A stretch of DNA of 64,000 bases from Zea mays. Its lineage: Eukaryota > Streptophyta > Magnoliopsida > Poales > Poaceae. Made by a program: the position numbers and the translations under genes. The notes below the pieces were generated by a model that saw only the letters and a list, made by a program, of their open reading frames with translations, searched no databases and was not told the DNA's origin. Location: assembly GCF_902167145.1 (NCBI RefSeq), contig NC_050097.1, positions 169,538,923 through 169,602,922 of the forward strand, given 5' to 3'. Below are positions 22,216 to 32,838 of the stretch, one piece after another. The first letter of the stretch is position 1; each line of letters begins with the position of its first letter.

Positions 22216-23655
22216 TGTAAGGAAAATGGACCCCGGGCCTTTTGGCTAATTGAGTTTTGGTGTTTGATGAACAACACAATCCGTGAACTAATAAGGTTTC
22301 TAGTGTTTGTGTTTGTAGTTCACAGGATGCGAAGAGGATTGGACCAAGGCAATGAGGATGCAACACCTCAAATGAAGACATAAAAAGATGCATAGAAGTC
22401 CAAGACTCAAGAACAAAAGAAGCCCATAGAAATCAGCAAAGAAACCTGAGAAGAGGGCTGTCAGCCAGCGCCTGGTGGCGCACCGGACATTGCACAGTAC
22501 CTGTCCGGTGTGCACCGGACTGTCCGGTGGGACAACCGGACGGTCCGCGCAGAGAGGCCGCAGGTAGGCGCTCTCGGGCTGTAGCACCGGACTGTCCGGT
22601 GTGCACCGGACTGTCCGGTGTGCCAACGGGCAGACGGCAACGGTCGAATCCAACGGTCGGATCCAACGGTCGACTGCTACAGACGCCAACGGTCGGCTGA
22701 CATAGGCGCACCGGACATCTACTGTTCAGTGTCCGGTGGTGCACCGGACTGTCCGGTGCACCCGACGACAGAAAGCTGCTGCTTTCTGTCCAACGGCTAG
22801 TTGAGGGTGTGGAGGCTATAAATAACACCCCAACCGGCCATTCTCAAGTGTGAGAGCTCAAGCAACATTCCAATACACATAGTGCATATTTCCAAGTGCT
22901 CAAACACCCAAGTGCTTAATAGAATCACTCGGTGATTAGCGTAGGTGCTTTGCGAAGTGCTTAGGTTAGTTAGACCGCTTTAGCGCTTGCTCTAGGTGAA
23001 TCCTAGTTAGTTGAGTGAGTTTAGATAAACCTCACAACCCCTCGGCTCTTGCGCGAGCCGTTGTAATTGTACCGAGTGGGGCGAGAGTCTTGCGAGACCG
23101 TGACAACCGTGTTTGTGTCACGGCCGCCACCGTGTACCGGAGGGAACGAGGCCCGCGGCGTTTCGGCCGGAAGCTCGATAGTGGAGACGGCGGGGAGCGT
23201 CCGAGAGGAGCCGGAAGCGGAGCACCACTTGCGCGTGGAGAAGGCCCGCGGCTCTCTACGGAGTTACTCGACCGAGGTGCTTGGCCCTCGCGTGGGCTTC
23301 CCTTTGCGTAGGGGCACCAACGAGGATTAGTCGGGACCTTGCGCGGTTCCGGATACCTCGGTAAAAATACCGGCGTCATCCACGAGAGTTTGCTTCTCTA
23401 CTTAGCTCTTTACATTCCGCATTTATATTAAGCATTTAAGTTTCAATCTTGTAGTCATACTTATTTAGTGTAGATTGAAACTTAGCCTTTTGCGGTAGAG
23501 ATAGCAACACTTAGACAAAACTTAGTTTGCACATTCTAGTTTTGATTACTTGCATAGGTTTTGCTCTAGGGATTTAATTGTGGCCTAGTTTAGTAAAAGT
23601 TTTAGAAGTCCTAATTCACCCCCCCCCCCCTCTTAGGCGTCACCCGTTTCCTTCA
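22216..23655 (+). repeat. 5' LTR of the gag-only Sirevirus
   Basis: Begins tgtaaggaaaatggaccccg and ends gtttccttca. It contains several 17-bp palindromes of the form caccggac-t-gtccggtg (22490-22760), four ccaacggtc motifs (about 22625-22692), and a TATA box at 22817-22824. Small ORFs on both strands within it follow from these repeats and are not genes. Confidence 0.92.
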
Positions 23656-23736
23656 ATTGGTATCAGAGCCCGGTTTGGCTCATTTGAAACGTTTTAGCTT
23701 CACCGCTAAAAGAGCCGACGCTTTTTAGAGGAAGGG

Positions 23737-25842
23737 ATGGATACCCATAGGCCACCACACTTCGACGGCACTAATTTCCCATATTATAGTGCTAGAATGG
23801 CTTGCTACCTAGAGGCCGTTGATCTAGGTGTTTGGAGAGTCACTCGTGACGGGATGAAACCCCTCAAGAATCCTGAGAAACCCACCACGAGTGAGGAAAA
23901 AGAAATCCATTTAAATGCTAGAGCCAAAAATTGCTTGTATGAATCTCTTAGCATGGATATTTTCAATCAAGTATTTACTCTGAAAACTGCTAATGAGATT
24001 TGGCTAAAATTGCATGAGCTCCATGACGGCACATCCAATGTCCGTGAGCAAAAACATTGCCTAGTCTTAAATGAGTATAATTCTTTTGCTATGAAAGATG
24101 ATGAGCTTGTTAGAGACATGTATTCTCGTTTGAATCTAATAATCAATGAGCTCAACTCTATTGGCATTAATAAGCTAGGTGATGCGGACATTGTAAGGAA
24201 GATTATCTCCCTGCTACCACAACAAAAATATGGGAGCATCATCACCATCCTTCACAACATGGAGGACTTGAGCAACATGACCCCGACCATTGTGATTGGG
24301 AAAATCGCGGCCTTTGAGATGTCGCGAAAAATGAGTCGGGGAGAGGAGCCAACTTCCTCAAGGCCATATGCTTTTGCATGTGATGAAAGGAAGGGCAAAA
24401 AGAAGGCTCCTACTCCAAGTTCCTCAAGTGAAGAAGAGGAAGAAGAAGAAAGTGATGATGATGAAGATAATCAACCATGCACATCATCCTCCGAGGACGA
24501 AGAAACAATCCGACGCGTCGGAAAGGTAATAAGGATGATCCGCAAGATTAATCTAATGGGTGTGCCCCTGCAGGTCGAGGATCTTCTCTTTAACATTGAC
24601 AGGAAAAAGCAAAGGAAGAGAGGATGCTTCGCATGTGGGGAGAAGGGCCACTTCAGGGACAACTGTCCAAATATGGCCAAGCCCAAAAAGGAGAGGAGCA
24701 AAGGCAAGGCGCTAACAAGTGTTAGAACTTGGGATGATTCTTCAAGTGAAGATGAACCTCCAAGGACGCGCAGCCACCGGTCCTCGTCACGATCATCACG
24801 GTCATCACACAAATGCCTTATGGCAAGAGGTAACAAAAGCATTCCATCCTCTAGTGATGAAAGTAGTAGTGATGATGAAGGTGAGGGAAAGCCCTCTCTA
24901 GATGAGCTTGCGGAAGCCGTAGAATTTTTCCAGGATGTTTGCACTAAGCAAAAAGCTCAACTTAAAACTTTGAAAAATAAGTTGGTTAGCTCTCAAAATG
25001 ATTACAAAGGTTTGCTAGAAAAATTTGAAACTTTTGCAAACTTAAATAGTGAGCTATCAACTAAAATTGAGCTATTAGAATCTAGTGCTCCATCCACTGC
25101 TACCGATGATAGCCTTATTAAAAAGAATGAAAAACTTAAGGCTAAGTTAGCTAGCTCCCAAGAAGCTATTGAAAATTTGCTAGAGAAAATGGAAATTCTT
25201 AGCATACACAACAATGAGCTAACTACTAAGCTAGAAAACATTGGTAGCACCCCAGCAGCATCTTTAGTTGAAATACCTGAAATAATTAAGAAAGATGCTT
25301 CTACTTCCTGCTTTGATTTAATTGATGATTCTAACCCCTGCAACCAAGTCGTTGTTGAGAATATTGTTGTAGAGACATGTACGGATGAGGTTGCAAAGGA
25401 AAATGAACAATTAAAGCAAGAAGTGGCTCGCCTTGGCAAGGCTTTGTATGACAAGAAAGGCAAAGCCAAACAAATCCAACCTCCACAGGATAACACCACT
25501 GCGGGAGTGAACAAGCCTATGGAGGGAGAAACTGTGATTTGTAGGCTATGCCACAAGGAAGGCCACAAGTCTTTCCAATGCAAGGCGATGACCGGGGATA
25601 AACAAAGACAAAAGCTCAAGCAAAAGCCATCAAGCAAAACCTCAAACACCTACTTCAAAAAGGTGAACAAAAAGGACGCTACACCATATTTGATCAAGAA
25701 GAAAAAGAATGGAAAGGTGATAGCAATCAAGGCCAACAAGCAAGCCAACAAAGGAAAGGGGGCCAAACGCATCTGGGTGCCAAAAGAAATAATTTCAACC
25801 ATGAAAAGCACCAAGAAGGTTTGGATCCCGAAAGGGAAGTGA
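23737..25842 (+). CDS. gag: gag of the gag-only Sirevirus
   Basis: A 701-aa intact capsid/nucleocapsid precursor, ATG at 23737 (MDTHRPPHFDGTNFPYY), about 60 bp after the primer-binding site. The N-terminal 200 residues form a copia-type gag core (ENEIWLKLHELHDGTSNV-type helices, here with TANEIWLKLHELHDGTSN). An acidic Ser/Glu tract follows, then a zinc knuckle at residue 297 (CFACGEKGHFRDNC, CX2CX4HX4C). After a long coiled-coil region there is a second knuckle at residue 602 (CRLCHKEGHKSFQC). The C-terminus is Lys-rich. The protein would build particles and bind RNA in cytoplasm. With no pol downstream it depends on enzymes in trans. Its intactness fits the near-identical LTRs. Confidence 0.9.
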   Translation: MDTHRPPHFDGTNFPYYSARMACYLEAVDLGVWRVTRDGMKPLKNPEKPTTSEEKEIHLNARAKNCLYESLSMDIFNQVFTLKTANEIWLKLHELHDGTSNVREQKHCLVLNEYNSFAMKDDELVRDMYSRLNLIINELNSIGINKLGDADIVRKIISLLPQQKYGSIITILHNMEDLSNMTPTIVIGKIAAFEMSRKMSRGEEPTSSRPYAFACDERKGKKKAPTPSSSSEEEEEEESDDDEDNQPCTSSSEDEETIRRVGKVIRMIRKINLMGVPLQVEDLLFNIDRKKQRKRGCFACGEKGHFRDNCPNMAKPKKERSKGKALTSVRTWDDSSSEDEPPRTRSHRSSSRSSRSSHKCLMARGNKSIPSSSDESSSDDEGEGKPSLDELAEAVEFFQDVCTKQKAQLKTLKNKLVSSQNDYKGLLEKFETFANLNSELSTKIELLESSAPSTATDDSLIKKNEKLKAKLASSQEAIENLLEKMEILSIHNNELTTKLENIGSTPAASLVEIPEIIKKDASTSCFDLIDDSNPCNQVVVENIVVETCTDEVAKENEQLKQEVARLGKALYDKKGKAKQIQPPQDNTTAGVNKPMEGETVICRLCHKEGHKSFQCKAMTGDKQRQKLKQKPSSKTSNTYFKKVNKKDATPYLIKKKKNGKVIAIKANKQANKGKGAKRIWVPKEIISTMKSTKKVWIPKGK

Positions 25843-27270
25843 GTGAACCAAAGGTCTTCGGGAAATTTGGAGACTTGGCAAATTTGGGATGTATATCATG
25901 GGATACATCATATTGGATCAAGTTTATTGCCAAGTGAACTAGTGAAAATTTCGGACCCAAATTTCCCACCCATGACTAAGGTAACTAGTTTTATTGTATT
26001 TCTCGTTTTTAGATATGCGTATCTATTTATCTTTTATCTAGTTTACCTTTCTTGCCTAGTATTACATTTGTTATGTACTTTTGTTCAAAATCATGCATAC
26101 TAGGTAAATCATATGGTAGGATTGCTAGTTTTTAAATTCATATACTTAAGCAAACCTACATGGCTTAAAATGTTTAGTTAAAGCACGGCACATAGCTTTT
26201 ATATCACTCCATAGTAAATGATGCATCAATTGAAAATTTTGATTTCTACAAAGTGTATCATTTAACTTATATGTGCCAAAGTTTGGATTATGGATAATTT
26301 GCCCCTCTTGATATCAAATCAAAGTGCATGTCTCCTACAAGTATTCAAAACTTGTATGCACACCTTTAGGGGGAGGTTACTCTATAATCTAACACCTTGA
26401 GACTAACACCTTTTCAAGTTTATTTCATGTGATAGTCTCATTGTAAGGAAAATGAAGTCCCCGGAGAAAGACAACAATCTTCCACTGCAAAATCTCCAAG
26501 AACTCTCATGTCTCTCAAGCTCGCCATTGATCTTCAATTGGTATCTTTTGAGACTACATTCAGTATCATTTACATGTCTTCTCCAATATTTGATTAGACT
26601 ATATTTCATATCATATGCTTCCATGTTGCTAAAAATGCATAAGCAGTTAACTCATATTCTGTTACCTATGCATAAGGGAAGTTAGTCTTTTCAAATCATG
26701 TCTTGCACCTCTAATTTTCACATGCTTTTTCCTAAGTAGAGGATCTCTGTCAGGGGGAGTATTTCTTCATCTCTAAAGGGGGAGAAAAACTCTTTCCAAA
26801 GGAGAATACTCATTTAGGAGAAATAATCTTTTGAGGAACTCCTACTCATGGTATCTTTCATGATCTACAAGTGGTATCATTCATGGCTTAAGTTAATATA
26901 CTTCTAGTGATATCATTTGTTGAGGGCAAGTTTTTATTTACTTCCTACATGCTTTTAATGTCTTCCTTTTCGGTGGTTGATGCCAAAGGGGGAGAAGTTT
27001 AGGGGCCAAAGCAATGAAAACTATATCAAACACCAAACACCACCAATTTAAAATTTTATATCTACAAATGACTTTTCAAGTGGTTTTGGTTATTTGGTCC
27101 AAACATAGGAAGTAAGTGAATTATGGAGTTAGGGGGAGGCTTAAGTCCATAATGTCACATTGTGGGGACAATCATGCATTCTAGCAAGTAGATTGCACTT
27201 TTTAATTCAAATACTTGTATTATTTGCTTGCTTTGGTTGTGTTGTCATCAATCACCAAAAAGGGGGAGAT
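25843..27270 (+). other. 3' non-coding region with multiple polypurine tracts
   Basis: No coding sequence. At least six G-rich purine tracts occur: near 26366 (taggggg), 26751, 26776, 26985, 27131, and the one abutting the 3' LTR at 27257-27270 (aaaaagggggagat). Repeated polypurine-like tracts upstream of the 3' LTR are a known Sirevirus feature. Only the last is positioned to prime plus-strand DNA. In autonomous relatives pol would precede this region. Confidence 0.75.
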
Positions 27271-28709
27271 TGTAAGGAAAATGGACCCCGGGCCTTTTGG
27301 CTAATTGAGTTTTGGTGTTTGATGAACAACACAATCCGTGAACTAATAAGGTTTCTAGTGTTTGTGTTTGTAGTTCACAGGATGCGAAGAGGATTGGACC
27401 AAGGCAATGAGGATGCAACACCTCAAATGAAGACATAAAAAGATGCATAGAAGTCCAAGACTCAAGAACAAAAGAAGCCCATAGAAATCAGCAAAGAAAC
27501 CTGAGAAGAGGGCTGTCAGCCAGCGCCTGGTGGCGCACCGGACATTGCACAGTACCTGTCCGGTGTGCACCGGACTGTCCGGTGGGACAACCGGACGGTC
27601 CGCGCAGAGAGGCCGCAGGTAGGCGCTCTCGGGCTGTAGCACCGGACTGTCCGGTGTGCACCGGACTGTCCGGTGTGCCAACGGGCAGACGGCAACGGTC
27701 GAATCCAACGGTCGGATCCAACGGTCGACTGCTACAGACGCCAACGGTCGGCTGACATAGGCGCACCGGACATCTACTGTTCAGTGTCCGGTGGTGCACC
27801 GGACTGTCCGGTGCACCCGACGACAGAAAGCTGCTGCTTTCTGTCCAACGGCTAGTTGAGGGTGTGGAGGCTATAAATAACACCCCAACCGGCCATTCTC
27901 AAGTGTGAGAGCTCAAGCAACATTCCAATACACATAGTGCATATTTCCAAGTGCTCAAACACCCAAGTGCTTAATAGAATCACTCGGTGATTAGCGTAGG
28001 TGCTTTGCGAAGTGCTTAGGTTAGTTAGACCGCTTTAGCGCTTGCTCTAGGTGAATCCTAGTTAGTTGAGTGAGTTTAGATAAACCTCACAACCCCTCGG
28101 CTCTTGCGCGAGCCGTTGTAATTGTACCGAGTGGGGCAAGAGTCTTGCGAGACCGTGACAACCGTGTTTGTGTCACGGCCGCCACCGTGTACCGGAGGGA
28201 ACGAGGCCCGCGGCGTTTCGGCCGGAAGCTCGATAGTGGAGACGGCGGGGAGCGTCCGAGAGGAGCCGGAAGCGGAGCACCACTTGCGCGTGGAGAAGGC
28301 CCGCGGCTCTCTACGGAGTTACTCGACCGAGGTGCTTGGCCCTCGCGTGGGCTTCCCTTTGCGTAGGGGCACCAACGAGGATTAGTCGGGACCTTGCGCG
28401 GTTCCGGATACCTCGGTAAAAATACCGGCGTCATCCACGAGAGTTTGCTTCTCTACTTAGCTCTTTACATTCCGCATTTATATTAAGCATTTAAGTTTCA
28501 ATCTTGTAGTCATACTTATTTAGTGTAGATTGAAACTTAGCCTTTTGCGGTAGAGATAGCAACACTTAGACAAAACTTAGTTTGCACATTCTAGTTTTGA
28601 TTACTTGCATAGGTTTTGCTCTAGGGATTTAATTGTGGCCTAGTTTAGTAAAAGTTTTAGAAGTCCTAATTCACCCCCCCCCCCTCTTAGGCGTCACCCG
28701 TTTCCTTCA
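27271..28709 (+). repeat. 3' LTR of the gag-only Sirevirus
   Basis: A 1439-bp near-perfect copy of 22216-23655, TATA box at 27872-27879, ending tttccttca followed by the duplication TAGAG. Unlike the Opie-like LTR pairs in this window, it has not lost any palindrome copies. Confidence 0.92.
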
Positions 28710-29815
28710 TAGAGCTCAACCGTAGGCGTGAGGGAGAGGATGCCCGGGTCTCCCTGGAGAGGGCGCGGGAGCGGCGGCAAAACTTCGAGGGTCGCAAAGA
28801 CGCTCGAGTCTCTCTAGAAAGGGCGCGTGAGCGCCAGCAAAACATCGAGGGTCGCAACCTCGATCAAGACTTTGCTGCGGTAGCACCGCAACCCCCAGTA
28901 GGCACCCGATTCCAGGCAGGTGTCCCCTTGGTCGGCATGGGCTGCTCCGCACTCGCGGATCATCTCCACGCAGCGACCTGGCCATCCAAGTTCCGACCGC
29001 ACCTGCCAGAAAAGTACGATGGTACGTCCAACCCATCGGAATTCCTGCAGGTGTATGTCACCGCCATTACGGTAGCGGGTGGAGACACCGTCGTAATGGC
29101 AACGTATTTTCATGTTGCCTTGTCTGGGCCTGCCCGGACTTGGCTCATAAACCTTACCCCAGGATCAATCTATTCCTGGGAAGAGCTCTGCGCACGGTTC
29201 ACAGCGAACGTCGTCAGCGCTTACCAACAACACGGCGTGGAGGCCCACCTCCACGCAGTGAGGCAGGAACCCGGAGAAACTCTTCGGACGTTTATCTCCC
29301 GCTTCACCAAGGTACGAGGCACCATACCTCGTATTTCAGATGCTTCAATCATCACGGCCTTCCGTCAGGGAGTACGCGATGAGAAGATGTTGGAAAAGTT
29401 GGCCACGCATGACGTGGAGACTGTCACCACACTCTTTGCTCTGGCCGACAAGTGCGCCAGGGCCGCCGAGGGCCGAGCATGGCACTCGGCTCCACACACC
29501 GAGGTCGCCCAGACAGGTGGCTCGGGTGCCGTCCCCCGGGACGGTAAAAAGAAAAAGAAGGGTCGCGTCCACGAGAAGCCACAGTCCACCGCTCTAGTCA
29601 TCGTAGCTGCGACTGGGGGCCAGGGCGACCACAACAAACGCCCACAGCCGCAGAGGGGTAACAGTGGCTCATGCCCTGTACAACCCAACAGTCGCCATAG
29701 CGCCACGGAGTGTCGCGAGATCATTGAGCTCGCGAAGCATGTCAGCGGGCGGCGCGAGAAGTCTTCCAAGGACGGCCCCCACCTCGTCGCCGACCTGGCA
29801 AGGAAAGGGTCGTAG
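28710..29815 (+). pseudogene. gag: Huck-like gag, main part (open but detached)
   Basis: Continuation of the Huck-like gag after the nested insertion. From about 28710 the frame is open to a TAG at 29813-29815. It contains a repeated RVSLERARER segment, then the gag core (HLPEKYDGTSNPSEFLQVY, GPARTWLINLTPGSIYSWEE, ETLRTFISRFTKVRGTIPR) and a Cys/His end (CPVQPNSRHSATEC) that may be a reduced zinc-binding motif. An internal Met at 28946 could start a shorter protein, but without the N-terminal part and pol this is best called a fragment. Confidence 0.78.
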
Positions 29816-29878
29816 ACGATGAGGTGGCCACAGCTGAACGGGGCCTCGGGTATCAGTCACCCGAGGCGGACCTGAAGG

Positions 29879-30079
29879 ATGTTTTCGTCGGAGGCTCTGT
29901 CTCTGGTGGCGACAACTAGACAGACCGCCAGGGGGACCCCATACTCCCTGGTCTATAGGGCTGAAGCCCGCCTTCCCCCGGAAACCCTTATGGACTCACC
30001 ACGAGTCCAGTCTTTTGATAAGTCTATGCAAGAGAGGCCACAGCACAAGGACGTGGACTCCTTCGACGATCGCAGATAG
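29879..30079 (+). pseudogene. Huck-like pol remnant (integrase C-terminal fragment)
   Basis: About 50 bp after gag a short frame reads TTRQTARGTPYSLVYRAEAR followed by LPPE, the segment that in gypsy integrases lies after the catalytic core (compare TPFSLVYGSEAVLP). Nothing resembling protease, reverse transcriptase, RNase H or the integrase DDE core is present between gag and this fragment. Most of pol was therefore removed by deletion with a junction near 29870-29910. Confidence 0.65.
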
Positions 30080-30639
30080 CAGGTAGCGACCTGAAATGCA
30101 CGCTGCAACCAGGCGCCCAGGCGCCACTAACGGTTCGTGCATAGTAGGGAACCCAGGGTCAGGACCTAGCCCTATGGCAAGTACTGAACCAAGAAGGGTT
30201 CCGCAAGCGCTCCCCCCAGCTGGGAGGAACCCTTCAAGGTGACGGAAATATGCCGACCTGGGGGTAACTACCTTGCTACAGCTGGAGTACCTCTACCTAA
30301 CCCCTAGAGCACCTCTATAAGTTCTATCCATAGAAGCAAGTCTGAGGGGTTGAGTTTCTCTCCCTTTTGTAACTAGGTAGTGCATACGTGTACGCCAGCC
30401 CGGTGAGGTCCGCCCTCATAAGCCCGGCCTGTTGGCCTGCACCCATGCATGTCAAGTTATAAAGAGAAGACTTACCCCCTCAGATGTACTCCTATTACAG
30501 TTTTATCCTCCTGCCTCCATGGCTTTATCCTGCAGGTTCCGGATATTATTTTTTATCTAACCCACCCGTGCAGTTCCCATCTGTTCTGGCATGATGACAT
30601 CCGAATTGAGTAGTCAGGCCTACAGTTTAGGACCCCTCT

Positions 30640-30960
30640 ACGGAAGCAGGGGGTCCGGTAGCCTGGGGGGCGGTTCTAGAGAACGGGAGCTCGTTCCATG
30701 GAGTGGTCCGGAGCAGTGTAGCCACTTAGCCTGGTTCCGTACCCAAAGCCTACACACTCCACCACTCTGTGATGGGCACCCTAGTATTTGGAGCTATAGT
30801 CCTGTGGGTCCGACAACCTGGGGTCCGGCTCTAGAGAATGGATACTCGTCTCCTGGGGTGGTCCGGAGCCGTGTAGCCGCTTAGCCTGGTCCCGTACCGT
30901 AAGCCTGCACGCTCCACCACTCTGCGACGGGTGTCCTAGTATTTGGAACCACGGTCCAGG
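30640..30960 (+). repeat. Two-copy 155-bp tandem repeat in Huck-like element
   Basis: The motif tggtccggagc-gtgtagcc occurs at 30704 and 30859, 155 bp apart, with the surrounding sequence (ctagagaa, tccaccactctg, gtcctagtatttgga) matching in both copies at roughly 80-85 percent by eye. It is non-coding. Confidence 0.75.
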
Positions 30961-32039
30961 GGGTCCAGACCCACAACTTGGCTTCCCAGACTAAAACCTG
31001 TAGGTCCCGTGCATGTATCAAAGGATGGCTAATGTCAGACGATGGGTCCTATGGGTGTGTTACTAACGCTCCCTAGCCGAAGTTGTGTTCAGGTCCAGGT
31101 CCCAGTCGAGGCTGCCTCCTGGGGCCATTCCCAACTCTTTTAGGTATGCTGGTATCTAGTCTCGACACGTCGAGCCTACATCCCAGGGGGGCCAGGTACC
31201 AAGGAGGAGTCGGCAATGCCACACACAACAAGGACAAATAGTATGCAGATAAGTGCTAATACTGCTCGATAAATAGTACTCAAAAGTACCTTACAAAAAC
31301 AAAATTATTACATCCGCCTTCAAGCGGGGCCCTAGCTTTATGTCTACAGGTATGGCCTACTCGGCATCAGTAGGGCCGCGCTGGAAGTGCACGGCCGCCA
31401 TCTCCACGGCGTACGACGTCTTGTATGACCTCCTGGGTTGGAGGCGGCACCGAAGCCATCAAAGCCAAAGAGATGGAGTCACAGCCCAGCTTGCTTCCCG
31501 CCTTCACAAGGCTGGTGAACATCGTTTCCTCCGAATGTTGGAGGAAGAAGCGGGAAGAAGCGTCGCCCCCACAGACATCTTGCGAAGGTAGGTGATGATG
31601 GCCGCCTGAAGGATGAAGCAGGGCGTGAAGTGCTGAGGTTGGAGGCCGAGCTCCTCCAGCAGCAGCACGAAGAAAAACGAGATCGGCAACGCCAACCCGC
31701 TGGGGAAGTTGGAAACGAAGAGCACAAACTCTCCGGCGGCGAGGTCGTCGTGAGGAGAGGCACCAACACAGATCCTTCCGGCGAACGCCGGCGTACCCCA
31801 TCCGAGCAGGTTGCGCACCAAGTTGAGTGCCACCTCGGGTTGGAGACGCTCGGGAGGATCTAGCAAGGTCATGGCAGCTACAGCGGCAGAAGAGCGCGGA
31901 GAACTCAAGAGCGAAAGGGCGCTGCGAGTGATGAGAATGGCTACCGCACTCGGGGGAGTCCCCTTTTTAAAGAGAGATTCCCCCAACTGACGCCCCAAAG
32001 CGCCGCAGAAGACCTCGCCCGATGCGCGCCAAGGTGACC

Positions 32040-32605
32040 CAGTCTCTGACACGGGGGCTCGGGCCCACGAGTCATACTCTTCGGGCGTCGGCCTCCGTGT
32101 GCGAAGAAGGCAAACCGCCACGTGAGGAGCACGCCACCGCCTGCGGTAGTGCACCTCTTCACCTCCGTCGAAAGCAGCGGACCAGTCTCTGACATGGGGG
32201 CTCGGGCCCATGAGTCATACTCTTTGGGTGTCGGCCTCCGTGTGCGGAGAAGGCGAACCACCGCGTGAGGAGCACGCCACCGCCTACGGTAGTGCGCCTC
32301 TTCACCTCTGCCGAAAGCAGCGGACCAGTCTCTGACACGGGGGCCCGGGCCCACGAGTCATACTCTTCGGGCGTCGGCCTCCATGTGCGAAGAAGGTGAA
32401 CCACCGCATGAAGTGCACGCCACCGCCTGCGGTAGCGCGCCTTTTCACCTCCGCCGAAACCAACAGCCCAGTCTCTGACGCGGGGGCCCGGGCCCACGAG
32501 TCATCCTCCTTGGGCGCCGGTTCCAGGGTGCAGAGAAGTCAAACCGCCGCTCGCGCCAGTACCGTGCCTCCTCGAGGCCGCCGTAGAAGACAGAGAAGGT
32601 GAATT
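32040..32605 (+). repeat. 143-bp tandem repeat, about four copies, in Huck-like element
   Basis: The motif cagtctctgac recurs at 32040, 32183, 32326 and 32469, exactly 143 bp apart each time. The first three copies are nearly identical; the fourth is more diverged and incomplete. The period is not a multiple of three, so repeated peptide stretches on the minus strand change frame from copy to copy. That argues against coding. Confidence 0.9.
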
Positions 32606-32838
32606 TTCAAAACCAATGCAGCGGCATCGAGGCACACCGTGCATGGCCCAGCAAAGCCATCAAGTGCGGAGACCACGAGTCAGTCAGCCGCGAAGACAGG
32701 TGTGGCAGATGACGTGACCAAAGACGGACTAGCAGTGATTCCGACAGCAAGCGCACGAAAGCAGCGCGCCAATCACCGGTCAAGCTTTGGCCCCACCTAC
32801 ATGCTCGTATCCTCCCCTGAGGCGGGCCCGGGGGCCAC

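Larger units (their letters stand above)
22216..28709 (+). mobile_element. Gag-only Ji-like Sirevirus (Ty1/copia), young, nested in Huck gag
   Basis: A 6494-bp element with LTRs of 1440 and 1439 bp and duplication TAGAG (22211-22215 and 28710-28714). The LTRs show one substitution (23083 G, 28138 A) and one homopolymer difference (12 versus 11 C). Internal content: a primer-binding site for initiator Met tRNA (tggtatcagagc, just after the 5' LTR), one intact gag ORF, and about 1.4 kb of non-coding sequence with repeated polypurine tracts. All of pol is absent. The closest family by LTR start and gag is probably Ji, which I could not verify. Confidence 0.85.
30080..32838 (+). other. Huck-like 3' internal non-coding region
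   Basis: A long region without a supported plus-strand gene, holding the two tandem-repeat blocks listed separately. Minus-strand ORFs (31367-31801 and 31504-32211) overlap the repeats and are GC-driven. I do not accept them as genes, although antisense ORFs in gypsy elements exist. It ends with a purine tract (gcgggcccgggggccac) before the 3' LTR. Confidence 0.6.

Noticed and set aside
22490..22760. Possible CRISPR-like array (short palindromic repeats with spacers)
   Set aside because: Repeats are 17-bp palindromes with irregular spacing inside a plant LTR; no cas genes and a plant genome.
22433..22828. Minus-strand ORFs of 129-131 codons in both Sirevirus LTRs
   Set aside because: They translate the caccggac palindromes (repeats of SGAPDSPVH); present twice because the LTR is duplicated.
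31504..32211. 235-codon minus-strand ORF in the Huck-like element
   Set aside because: It runs through the 143-bp array, whose period is not a multiple of three; the repeated peptides change frame between copies. Gypsy elements can have antisense ORFs, so this is rejected with moderate confidence.
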